From assembly GCF_014269285.1 (NCBI RefSeq), contig NZ_JACOAF010000041.1, positions 209,086 through 273,085 on the forward strand: DNA of 64,000 nt, read 5' to 3'. This DNA comes from Rufibacter sediminis (GTDB taxonomy: Bacteria; Bacteroidota; Bacteroidia; Cytophagales; Hymenobacteraceae). The translations under genes were made by a program, and so were the position numbers. Below are positions 41,279-48,545 of this stretch, in pieces; position 1 is the first letter of the stretch, and every line of letters begins with the position of its first letter. The notes below the pieces were generated by a model. It did not search any database. It had not been told where the DNA came from and saw only the letters and a list, made by a program, of their open reading frames with translations.

Positions 41279-41314
41279 GTTTAGGGGCCGTTTTCCTATA
41301 AACGGCCCCTAAAC
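41279..41314. repeat. Palindrome-family copy upstream of queD
   Basis: GTTTAGGGGCCGTTT and AAACGGCCCCTAAAC are perfect complements. It lies 40 nt upstream of the queD start, between two minus-strand genes. Confidence 0.8.
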
Positions 41315-41466
41315 AGGTGTTCTAATCAAGAAGCGGTTCTGTTACGGACGTAAGCATGCGTGTGCTGGTGTTTACACATAACTGGACTGCGGTTCGTGCG
41401 GACTCAGGCGGACGCTAGCTCCCGTAAACAAGGCAGTGGTTGGCGGAAGTTCTTCGGGGGAAGGGC

Positions 41467-43290
41467 CTACGCTTTGACGCGCACGAGAGCGGCATCCAGC
41501 AACTGGTCTTCGGCTTGCAGCAGTTCTTCCAGCATGATGACTCTCTTCTCCAGTTCCTCAGTGGAGAACAGCGTGGGCAGCAGCTCTTTGTAGTAACTGA
41601 TGCCCGCTTGCAGGTTCTGCCAGAAGTTTTGCAGGTACTTTTCCTGTTTGTCAGTGAGGGTTTCCAGCTGCTCGGCCTTCTTGTTTTTCCAATAATCGAT
41701 GTAGAGTTTCAGTTCGTTGATGAACACGTGCGGCCGGTAGGTCTGGTTCAGGGCGTTGAAACGGCCGTAGATGTGGTCCACCATTTCCTGTAGCTTGAAG
41801 ATGCCCGAGAAGAACGCCAGGTTGGGTCCGGGGCAGATGGCCACCGGCTTACTCAGGGCTTTCTTGCCCAGGTGGTACACCAGCGAGGCCGTGTTCGCCA
41901 GCCCTTCGCAGAGGCACTCTTTGGCCAAAAGTTTTGATTCTTCAGCTTTGTAGGCTTCCGGGGAAAGGTCCTGGTGCTGCAGTTGCTCCAGTTTGCGGCG
42001 CTGGAATTTACGCGAGGCGGTGCATAGCGGCTCCTCTGAGAACTCGGTGCTGGACACCAAGTGCTTTTTCACGCAGGGGCTGCCGGGTTTGCCTTTTTCA
42101 ATGCGCGCGTGGGTGAGCTGTTCGCTGGTGGTGCCGCGCAGGGCGTTGAACGGAACCCCCAGCGGCGAAATCGGGCTCAGGTACAGATCCTCGGCTTTCG
42201 CTTTCGATAACTGGGTCAAGGTATCGGCGTCTACGGTGCTGGCCTCGGGCACCAGCAGGAAAGGCGTTCCCCAGCCGGTGGCCTCGCAGCCGTAATGCTC
42301 CCGCAGAAAGTTGTGCTCCGCCGCCGTACCAATGCCGCCCTGCACCGTTAGCCGCTGCGCCGGGGCCGAGGCCGGTATTTCTATTCCCTTGGTGTTCAGA
42401 GCTTGTTGGTACATAACCCAGAGTTCGGTTTTCAGGGCGATGCGGTTGGCTTTGAAATCCTCCAGGATAGGTCCCAGCAGGATGCCGTCGGTGGCGAAGG
42501 CGTGGCCGCCGCAGTTCAGTCCAGACTCCACCCGGAACTCGGAAACCCAGACGCCCTTCTTGGCCAGAATCTTGCCCTGCACCGCCGCCGACCGGTAATC
42601 GCTTACTTTGATGATGACCTGTTTCTGGAATTCGCCCTGGGCATCGGGCAGGAAGCACGGGAACTGCTCCAGGTAACTGAACAGCCGCGGGTTCATGCCC
42701 GCCGAGAACACGATGGAAGATTTCACGGTGCTTTGGGCAAATCCGCGGAGCGCAGCCAGAGCATCGGAATATTCCTGGGGCAGGGGCGAACCGTCTGCCG
42801 CGTAGTTGGTTTTGTCCAGCTTGGTCATGATGTTCACGTCAATGCTGCCTGGCACGATGGCTTCGCGCAGTTGGGCTTGTAAGAACTGGCGGTAAGGTTC
42901 ATCTGGGGTCTGGAGCATCTGCTGGTACAGAATCCGCAAAGGAGAGTCATCGGGCAGCAGCTCGAAGTACTTGGTCAGCTGGGTGCCGGGGGCAAACTCC
43001 TCCTGCCGTACCTTCTCCATCTGCTCCTGCACCAGCTCGTCCACCAGATTGAGGTAGGCCGTCACCCGCTGGGCGCGGTAATCTTCCTGTTTCTCAGAGA
43101 TGGGGGCAAACGGCCGTTGGTACAACGAGGCGTAATAGAGCCGCATTTCCTCCAGCAGGCGGTCATCGGCGAGGGAGAGCACCGAGGAGATGCCGTACCG
43201 GGCTACTTTCAGGGGCGAATCAATGGAAAAGGCTAATCCCATTACCGGGATGTGGAAGGTATGGAGAGAAGGAAAGGACATGGTGTTCAC
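41467..43290 (-). CDS. Unrecognised conserved-looking 607-aa protein, possible TIM-barrel FMN enzyme
   Basis: This 607-aa cytoplasmic protein has no signal peptide or membrane helices. I do not recognise a family with confidence. The middle contains V-E-S-G-L-N-C-G-G-H-A-F and V-Q-G-G-I-G-T-A, spaced about 85 residues apart, which recall the A-G-G-H and G-G-I-G-T phosphate-binding loops of nitronate monooxygenase/PfaD-type TIM barrels. A lone conserved-looking C-V-K-K-H, C-T-A-S-R-K and E-C-L-C-E-G cluster follows (about 430-490), and the C-terminus is a long charged helix (K-K-A-E-Q-L-E-T-L-T-D-K-Q-E-K). Composition is like its neighbours, so it is a native gene. ATG at 43290 or at 43281 could be the start. 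Confidence 0.6.
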   Translation of the reverse strand: MNTMSFPSLHTFHIPVMGLAFSIDSPLKVARYGISSVLSLADDRLLEEMRLYYASLYQRPFAPISEKQEDYRAQRVTAYLNLVDELVQEQMEKVRQEEFAPGTQLTKYFELLPDDSPLRILYQQMLQTPDEPYRQFLQAQLREAIVPGSIDVNIMTKLDKTNYAADGSPLPQEYSDALAALRGFAQSTVKSSIVFSAGMNPRLFSYLEQFPCFLPDAQGEFQKQVIIKVSDYRSAAVQGKILAKKGVWVSEFRVESGLNCGGHAFATDGILLGPILEDFKANRIALKTELWVMYQQALNTKGIEIPASAPAQRLTVQGGIGTAAEHNFLREHYGCEATGWGTPFLLVPEASTVDADTLTQLSKAKAEDLYLSPISPLGVPFNALRGTTSEQLTHARIEKGKPGSPCVKKHLVSSTEFSEEPLCTASRKFQRRKLEQLQHQDLSPEAYKAEESKLLAKECLCEGLANTASLVYHLGKKALSKPVAICPGPNLAFFSGIFKLQEMVDHIYGRFNALNQTYRPHVFINELKLYIDYWKNKKAEQLETLTDKQEKYLQNFWQNLQAGISYYKELLPTLFSTEELEKRVIMLEELLQAEDQLLDAALVRVKA

Positions 43291-43462
43291 TAAAATTAAT
43301 TGAATTTCCTGCTAAGATGGAAGGAGTGCACAAGGTAGGCACCCATGGGGCGTCACGCAGATGAGCAGCCGCAACCCCGCAGATGATGCTGGTCATTGTT
43401 ATATAGCGTCTTTTTTATATAACCCCGATGATCGCGTTGCTTCCCGCGAAAGGCAGACGCGG

Positions 43463-43499
43463 GTTTTATGGCCGTTTTGGGAAAACAGGCGCAAAAAGC
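43463..43499. repeat. Palindrome-family copy
   Basis: GTTTTATGGCCGTTTTGG and GAAAACAGGCGCAAAAAGC; it runs into the terminator of the next gene. Confidence 0.6.
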
Positions 43500-43526
43500 C
43501 TGGGCGGGAAAGAACCCGCCCAGGCT
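43492..43526 (-). terminator. Terminator of the FAD/NAD(P)-binding protein gene
   Basis: AGCCTGGGCGGG pairs with CCCGCCCAGGCT; on the minus strand it is followed by TTTTTG. It lies 42 nt past the stop codon. Confidence 0.85.
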
Positions 43527-43567
43527 AGAAAGTAACCTCTGAAGAAAAGGAGGATAAAAGGAGGCGT

Positions 43568-44989
43568 TTACAGGGCGGCCAGCATGGTTTCGCCGGAGAG
43601 GAGCAGACCAGCCAGCGCGGCGGCTTGCTGCCTGATCTCCCGCAGCGCGGTAGATTCATAGAACTCACTTTTAAGCGGCGGACCCAGGGTGTAGAGATTC
43701 TCAACGGGAAAGCCATCAGAGCTGAGCAGGTTGCCGGATGGGGCCGCGGAAAGCCCCATCCGGAGGGCATCTGGGCAGATTAGCCCTTGACTGAGCAGGT
43801 TTTTCACCAGCGGTTCGTGGCTTTTGGTGTAGTCGCAGAGCGGGCCGGTGCAGTTGATGACCAGGTCCACCTCCAGGGTTTGCAGTTGGTGGGTTCGGCG
43901 TTCCCTGAGTTGGACCTGGGCTTTAGTGCCGTTTTCCTGCATATTCACCAGGGCGGCCGCCCTGACGTCCAGTTGCCCTTTCTGCTGTAAGGCCTGCAGT
44001 AACTGCGCGGAGGTGTGGGGCATGCGGTGCCGGTGCACCTCCCAGTACGGTCGTACATGGCGCAGGAATTGCTTTTTCTCTGCCAGGGTAAAATTCTGCC
44101 AGAGCACGGGAATGGATTCCCGCAGGGCATCTACCACGCTGTGCCAGGTATAGCCCTCGGCGGTCGCTTTCCTGATTTCCTGGCGCACGGCGCGCAGCAC
44201 CTCCAGCGGGGTGAGATGGCCCTGCCGCTGCAACGGTTGGATGGGATACGGTTGAGTTCCCAGATAGTGCGCCCGGGGCACCATGCCGTGCCGCGAGATC
44301 ACGTGTAGCGGACCTGTATGTCCTTTCGCGGCGAGGCTGCCCACCAGGTCCACCATGGTCAGGCTGGAGCCGATGAGCAATACCGACGCTTCCCGCGGCA
44401 ATGTCTCCAGCACCTCCGTCGCCCACGGCGTGGCTTGGTAGTGGCGGCTCTGGTAAAAGGATTGGTTGGGGATGGGCACGTTGGTGGGAGCCAGGTTCCC
44501 GAAGGCCAGAACCACTTTCTGCGCTTCCAGTTGGCTGCCGTCTTGCAGGGTCACTAAAAAATCTGACGAGCCGGGGCACTGTTGTAGGGCAACTGCTTCT
44601 TTCGGCACCCGCACCAGGCGCACGTTTCGGGAGGCGCCAGCCTCAGCGTGTAAAAGCTGGTCCGCGACATAATCCCCGAAGATGTGCCGCGGGATGAAAT
44701 CATCTGGGGTGACGGGCTGGGGCAAGGCCTTTGGGTAGCGGTGCCGATTTTCCTGGAGCCATTCTACGAAATCATGGGGCTGGTCCAGGAAGAGGCTCAT
44801 GCGGTAGGCGGGCACGTTCAGCGGCTGGAAAGGGAGGCTGCTGCTATAGGCCACGCCCCTGTTCATTTTGCCGGCGTCCTTCTCCAGAAGGTAAACCGTG
44901 GTTTTTTCCCGGGCTGCTTTCAGTAGGTGAATGGCCGTCAGGGTGCCGCTCAGGCCGCCCCCCACAAGGACAATACGTGTATGCTCCAT
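43568..44989 (-). CDS. FAD/NAD(P)-binding protein (YdhS-like)
   Basis: The frame is open to 45031, but the ATG at 44989 directly starts the dinucleotide-binding fold (MEHTRIVLVGGGLSGTLTAI), giving 473 aa. This belongs to the FAD-NAD(P)-binding family with G-G-G-L-S-G at residues 10-15, a G-V-A-Y-S-S-S motif at about 44-50, a second Rossmann motif (V-L-L-I-G-S-S-L-T-M-V-D) near 200, and V-I-N-C-T-G-P near 390. Family members are flavin oxidoreductases of mostly unknown substrate, some linked to siderophore or hydroxamate chemistry. It probably forms its own unit, bounded by the terminator at 43492-43526. Confidence 0.85.
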   Translation of the reverse strand: MEHTRIVLVGGGLSGTLTAIHLLKAAREKTTVYLLEKDAGKMNRGVAYSSSLPFQPLNVPAYRMSLFLDQPHDFVEWLQENRHRYPKALPQPVTPDDFIPRHIFGDYVADQLLHAEAGASRNVRLVRVPKEAVALQQCPGSSDFLVTLQDGSQLEAQKVVLAFGNLAPTNVPIPNQSFYQSRHYQATPWATEVLETLPREASVLLIGSSLTMVDLVGSLAAKGHTGPLHVISRHGMVPRAHYLGTQPYPIQPLQRQGHLTPLEVLRAVRQEIRKATAEGYTWHSVVDALRESIPVLWQNFTLAEKKQFLRHVRPYWEVHRHRMPHTSAQLLQALQQKGQLDVRAAALVNMQENGTKAQVQLRERRTHQLQTLEVDLVINCTGPLCDYTKSHEPLVKNLLSQGLICPDALRMGLSAAPSGNLLSSDGFPVENLYTLGPPLKSEFYESTALREIRQQAAALAGLLLSGETMLAAL

Positions 44990-45230
44990 GGTCACAAGTT
45001 TCGGGTATCGTAGAAAAAGAGAACGTGTCAAGGCAGGCTCTAACCCAGAATACTGCGGGATGTTAGAGGGGGCGCAGCGAATCTGTACCTATACGGAAGC
45101 GTGTTCGGGCGGTTAAGCCGTTGGGGTTGCGACTGCCAACTTTTTCCAACGCCGTGCAGCCAGCAGGCAATACACCTGTTTCGTTTTGCAATTGCAGTGC
45201 TGGCCCCGGCACAAGCGGCGGTCGGGACCG

Positions 45231-45269
45231 CTGTTTTCGAGGTACTTTCGTAAAATAGTCCGAAAACAG
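45231..45269. repeat. Palindrome-family copy
   Basis: CTGTTTTCGAGGTAC and GTCCGAAAACAG; the outer nine bases pair perfectly. Confidence 0.65.
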
Positions 45270-45419
45270 AAGCCGGATTCCTCTCTTATTGGTGAAAGTG
45301 GATGCCCAATCCAGTGGGTTTTTCAAATCAAATCCGTTCAATATAGAGAAAGCAGGTATCCCGGGCAAGGTGGCTTTTTGGGTTTGGTGGTCATTTTCGC
45401 AAAACCTATCGGAAAATCA

Positions 45420-45454
45420 GTTTATGACCTGTTTTCAGAAAACAAGCCTAAAAC
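45420..45454. repeat. Palindrome-family copy
   Basis: GTTTATGACCTGTTTTC and GAAAACAAGCCTAAAAC; its centre is identical to the in-frame copy at 22740. It ends 18 nt before a -7 element. Confidence 0.7.
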
Positions 45455-45471
45455 CGAAACCTCGGAACCTG

Positions 45472-45479
45472 TATCTTTA
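45472..45479 (+). promoter_or_regulatory. -7 element of the chromate regulator gene
   Basis: TATCTTTA differs from TAnnTTTG at the last base. It lies 43 nt before the ATG at 45523. Confidence 0.45.
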
Positions 45480-45522
45480 GCGGGCTGATTTCTACCTGAT
45501 TCCTGCTTTTACACCAGAGCCC

Positions 45523-46386
45523 ATGAAATGGATCACCCGTGAGCGCCCCAAGATTGACCGGCTGGCCTGTCCCTGGCTCATCCGGCGGTTCATTGATTCC
45601 TCCGCGGAGATTCTCTACGTGCCCGAGCATCAGGTGCTGGACCAGGCCAAGGAATTGGACGCCATTCCGTTTGACATTCCGGGCGTGGAGTACTCGCATT
45701 ACCAGGACCACTGCACCTTTGATTATTTCCTGAAGAAATTCGATTTGCAGGACCCCGCGTTGCAGACCATGGCGGTGATTGTGCGCGGTGCTGATACCGA
45801 TGACCACACGTTGGCGGCGCAGTCGGCGGGGCTGTGGGCGATCTCGCACGGCATGGCGTTCAATATCTTAGATGACCACGAGCTGCTGGACAAAGCCATG
45901 GTGCTGTATGACGGGCTGTACAGTTGGGCCAAACACCTGCAGCACCAGAAACACACCACGCATCCTTCTGAGAAGCTTTTTCTGGAGGTGTACCAAAAAT
46001 ACCTCCAGGAGAAAAAAGAATCGGCGCAGAAAGTGCCCGCGTGGGCGCAGCACCTGAAGGAGATTATCCAGGACCAGATAGACACCAACCTGAGCCTGAA
46101 CCTAAAGGAAATCTCGGAAGCGCTGGATGTGCACCCGGCCTACGTTTCCCGGGCGTTTTCCAGGTATTTTGATAATCTGTCGTTTGGGGAGTACATCCGG
46201 AAACTGCGCATAGAGAAAGCCCTGAACCTGCTGCATACCTCGGGCTACACCCTGGCCGAGGTGGCTTACCTCACCGGTTTCTCAGACCAGAGTCACTTCA
46301 CCCGCATCTTTCGGCAGCATCTGGGGCAAAGCCCGTCTGCGTACCAGAAAAGTTTAAAGAAAGGTAAACCAGATTCCAAAGGTTAA
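45523..46386 (+). CDS. ChrB-domain / AraC-type HTH fusion regulator
   Basis: This 287-aa protein joins two families. Residues 1-135 match the ChrB C-terminal (chromate resistance) domain: R-P-K-I-D-R-L-A-C-P-W-L-I-R-R-F-I-D, I-P-F-D-I-P-G-V-E, C-T-F-D-Y-F-L-K-K, V-R-G-A-D-T-D and a D-D-H-E-L-L-D-K-A-M-V-L-Y-D helix. After a helical linker (136-175), residues 176-280 are an AraC DNA-binding domain with both helix-turn-helix units; L-A-E-V-A-Y-L-T-G-F-S-D-Q-S-H-F-T-R-I-F is the classical second. It lies 59 nt upstream of chrA, so it is very likely a chromate-responsive regulator of chrA. Classical ChrB instead carries an N-terminal winged-helix-like region. Confidence 0.9.
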   Translation: MKWITRERPKIDRLACPWLIRRFIDSSAEILYVPEHQVLDQAKELDAIPFDIPGVEYSHYQDHCTFDYFLKKFDLQDPALQTMAVIVRGADTDDHTLAAQSAGLWAISHGMAFNILDDHELLDKAMVLYDGLYSWAKHLQHQKHTTHPSEKLFLEVYQKYLQEKKESAQKVPAWAQHLKEIIQDQIDTNLSLNLKEISEALDVHPAYVSRAFSRYFDNLSFGEYIRKLRIEKALNLLHTSGYTLAEVAYLTGFSDQSHFTRIFRQHLGQSPSAYQKSLKKGKPDSKG

Positions 46387-46445
46387 CGCTGTTCTAGCTT
46401 GCGTAGAAGGAGAAGCGTACCCTTGCATATAAATTCAGGACGACC

Positions 46446-47810
46446 ATGGAAACCAAGATGCCAGACACTGCTTCTTCGCCAAAAGAGAGACTCGCCGCGC
46501 CAGAGAAACCTTCGTTCAAGGAAGCGTTTCTGTTCTGGCTGAAGCTGGGTTTTATCAGTTTCGGGGGACCGGCGGGGCAGATCGCCATCATGCACGCCTT
46601 TGTGGTGGAGCAGAAGCGGTGGGTCTCAGATTCCCGGTTTCTGCACGCGCTCAACTACTGCATGCTATTGCCCGGCCCCGAGGCCCAGCAATTGGCCACG
46701 TACCTGGGCTGGCTCATGCACGGCGTGCGCGGCGGTCTGGTGGCGGGCATTTTCTTTGTGCTGCCCTCGGTGTTCATCTTGCTGGGCCTGAGTGCGGCGT
46801 ACGTGAGTTACGGGACCATTCCGTGGGTGGCCGCGCTGTTTTACGGCCTCAAGCCGGCAGTGGTGGCCATTGTGGCGCTGGCGCTGTTGAAGATTGCCGG
46901 CAAATCGCTGAAGACCTGGTTCCACTACGGGTTGGCGCTGCTCAGTTTCGTGGCCATTTTCTTCCTGAAGATTCCGTTTCCGCTGATCATCCTGGCCGCC
47001 ATCGTTTTGGCGATAGTTTTGCGAAAAGTGACTCCAAACCTGTTTCAGGAAAAAGAGACCACTCCGCAACAGGCTCAGGACGAGGAAAGCTATTACCTGC
47101 ACGCGGGCAGCGAAGTGGTAGGAACTGGGTTCTCCTGGGGGAAAACGCTGGCGCGATTGGGTACTACGCTGCTGCTGTGGGCGGTGCCGTTGTGCCTTTT
47201 TTACCTGCTCACCCGGGAGTTCACGTTCTGGAGCCACCTGGTGGTCTTTTTCACCAAAGCCGCGCTAGTCACGTTTGGCGGGGCGTATGCGGTGCTGCCG
47301 TACGTGGCGCAGGTGGCCGTGGAGAAATTTGACTGGCTCTCGCGCTACGAGATGATAGACGGCCTGGCCCTGGGCGAGACCACGCCCGGACCCCTGATCA
47401 TGGTGCTAGCCTTTGTGGGCTTCATGGCTGGCTTTAACCACTATGAAGGTTCTCTGGCCATGGGCGCGCTGGGGCTGCTCACCACCACCTTTTACACCTT
47501 TCTGCCCTGCTTTTTATTTATTCTGGCGGGTGCGCCCCTCATTGAACGTACCCGCGGGAACGCCGCCGTGAAATTCATTCTGGGTGTAGTGACGGCCGCC
47601 GTGGTGGGCGTGGTCCTCAACCTGACGGTGTATTTTGGAGTGGCGGTGCTGTTCCCCGAGGGGCTTTCCCTGCGCGGCCTTGACGCTTTCGCTCTGGTCT
47701 GGCTAGTGGTATCGTTTCTGGCCATGTACCGCTTCAAAGTGGGCATGATGCCCTGGATTGGCCTTAGTGCCGTTGCGGGCTTGCTGCGTTATCTTCTGTT
47801 TTTCGCTTAG
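46446..47810 (+). CDS. chrA: Chromate efflux transporter
   Basis: This 454-aa protein has two homologous halves of the CHR superfamily. The first half carries K-L-G-F-I-S-F-G-G-P-A-G-Q-I and L-L-P-G-P-E-A-Q-Q-L-A-T-Y-L-G; the second has K-A-A-L-V-T-F-G-G-A-Y-A-V-L-P and L-G-E-T-T-P-G-P-L-I-M-V. Each half provides five or six membrane helices. The protein exports chromate from the cytoplasm driven by the membrane potential. The long-chain two-domain form is complete. It is the second gene of the chromate module, behind the ChrB-AraC fusion. Confidence 0.95.
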   Translation: METKMPDTASSPKERLAAPEKPSFKEAFLFWLKLGFISFGGPAGQIAIMHAFVVEQKRWVSDSRFLHALNYCMLLPGPEAQQLATYLGWLMHGVRGGLVAGIFFVLPSVFILLGLSAAYVSYGTIPWVAALFYGLKPAVVAIVALALLKIAGKSLKTWFHYGLALLSFVAIFFLKIPFPLIILAAIVLAIVLRKVTPNLFQEKETTPQQAQDEESYYLHAGSEVVGTGFSWGKTLARLGTTLLLWAVPLCLFYLLTREFTFWSHLVVFFTKAALVTFGGAYAVLPYVAQVAVEKFDWLSRYEMIDGLALGETTPGPLIMVLAFVGFMAGFNHYEGSLAMGALGLLTTTFYTFLPCFLFILAGAPLIERTRGNAAVKFILGVVTAAVVGVVLNLTVYFGVAVLFPEGLSLRGLDAFALVWLVVSFLAMYRFKVGMMPWIGLSAVAGLLRYLLFFA

Positions 47811-48065
47811 TTTACCGGAACAGTGCCCAAAACGGAAGGCAGTAGCTGTGCTGCTAACGAACACTTGCTTAGTAGCTTGAGAAAATAAATCTGAAATTTT
47901 GGAAGAAAAAGTTTGGCGGTCTCATGCAAAAGTTTTCTATTTGTCTACTACATCTATAGAGATTAAGAGTATCTAAGTAGTTGCTCCTCCCTGACGCGTA
48001 AGCCAAGGGTCTATCTAGGCAAGAGAAATGGGGAGCTGCTACCCAGAGGTAGAGAAGAAAAAATA

Positions 48066-48136
48066 GGTCGTGTGGCTGAGAGGCAAGGCAAAGACCAGCA
48101 AAGTCTTTTACGGCGGTTCGATTCCGCCCGTGACCG
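48066..48136 (+). tRNA. tRNA-Cys(GCA)-like gene, possibly degenerate
   Basis: All four arms fold: acceptor GGTCGTG/CGTGACC (two G-T pairs), D-arm GCT/GGC with a GAGAGGCAA loop, anticodon stem AAGAC/GTCTT, four-base variable loop, and T-arm GGCGG-TTCGATT-CCGCC. The anticodon loop is CAGCAAA, placing GCA at 34-36, which is cysteine. Two positions are wrong for a working tRNA-Cys: base 33 is A instead of the near-universal T, and the discriminator base is G instead of T. CCA is not encoded. It may be a decayed extra copy or need checking for a sequencing error. Confidence 0.6.
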
Positions 48137-48156
48137 CAGGAGAAATCTGTAGGAAT

Positions 48157-48203
48157 AATCCTCCGGCCTACGTAGGTGTCGCTCTGTAGGGAGGATTGTT
48201 TTA
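48157..48203 (+). terminator. Possible terminator downstream of the tRNA-like gene
   Basis: AATCCTCC pairs with GGAGGATT around a 25-nt loop and runs into GTTTTAG, which is also the left arm of the next palindrome copy. Confidence 0.4.
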
Positions 48204-48233
48204 GGGCGATTTTTGGAAAAGTACCCCAGAAAC
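48198..48233. repeat. Palindrome-family copy
   Basis: GTTTTAGGGCGATTTTTGG is followed by AAAAGTACCCCAGAAAC; the right arm is decayed. Confidence 0.5.
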
Positions 48234-48545
48234 TCCGGTGGTTTGGGCCTGATTCGGGGAGAGAGCGGGGCAAGGGTAAGGGCTTGTCTCTGCTCTTTTC
48301 CCGGAGCTGCTTCTGCCTGAAGCGGGAATTTACCCGCAGGTAACACAAATTCTTTAGGAAGTGGCTTCCTTGAATGGATCCGCTACCAGCCGCCTCAACC
48401 AACCAGATGTATGAGACCAGATGTTTTAAAAGTAATCCAGAGAAGAAACCAAATGTGCTGCTTCCTTCCGCTTCACCCCAGTTGTTGTTGCCGCTAACCG
48501 CTTGCAGCATCCGTTTTTCTTGTCTTTTACTTTTTTACCATCGTT

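Larger units (their letters stand above)
45032..45522. other. Divergent intergenic region upstream of the chromate module
   Basis: No gene is supported. Two palindrome copies and a -7 promoter element for the downstream gene are present. Confidence 0.5.
47811..48545. other. 735-nt intergenic region with a tRNA-like gene
   Basis: A 213-codon minus-strand open frame covers most of it but runs through the tRNA and lacks protein features, so it is not called. The content is the tRNA-Cys-like gene, a hairpin and one palindrome copy. Confidence 0.5.

Noticed and set aside
47025-47065. Apparent partial palindrome copy in chrA (N-L-F-Q-E-K)
   Set aside because: Only one arm and the centre match; the loop between the two ChrA halves varies anyway, so there is too little to claim.
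47869-48510. 213-codon minus-strand open frame
   Set aside because: It runs antisense through the tRNA-Cys-like gene and a palindrome copy and has no recognisable domain.
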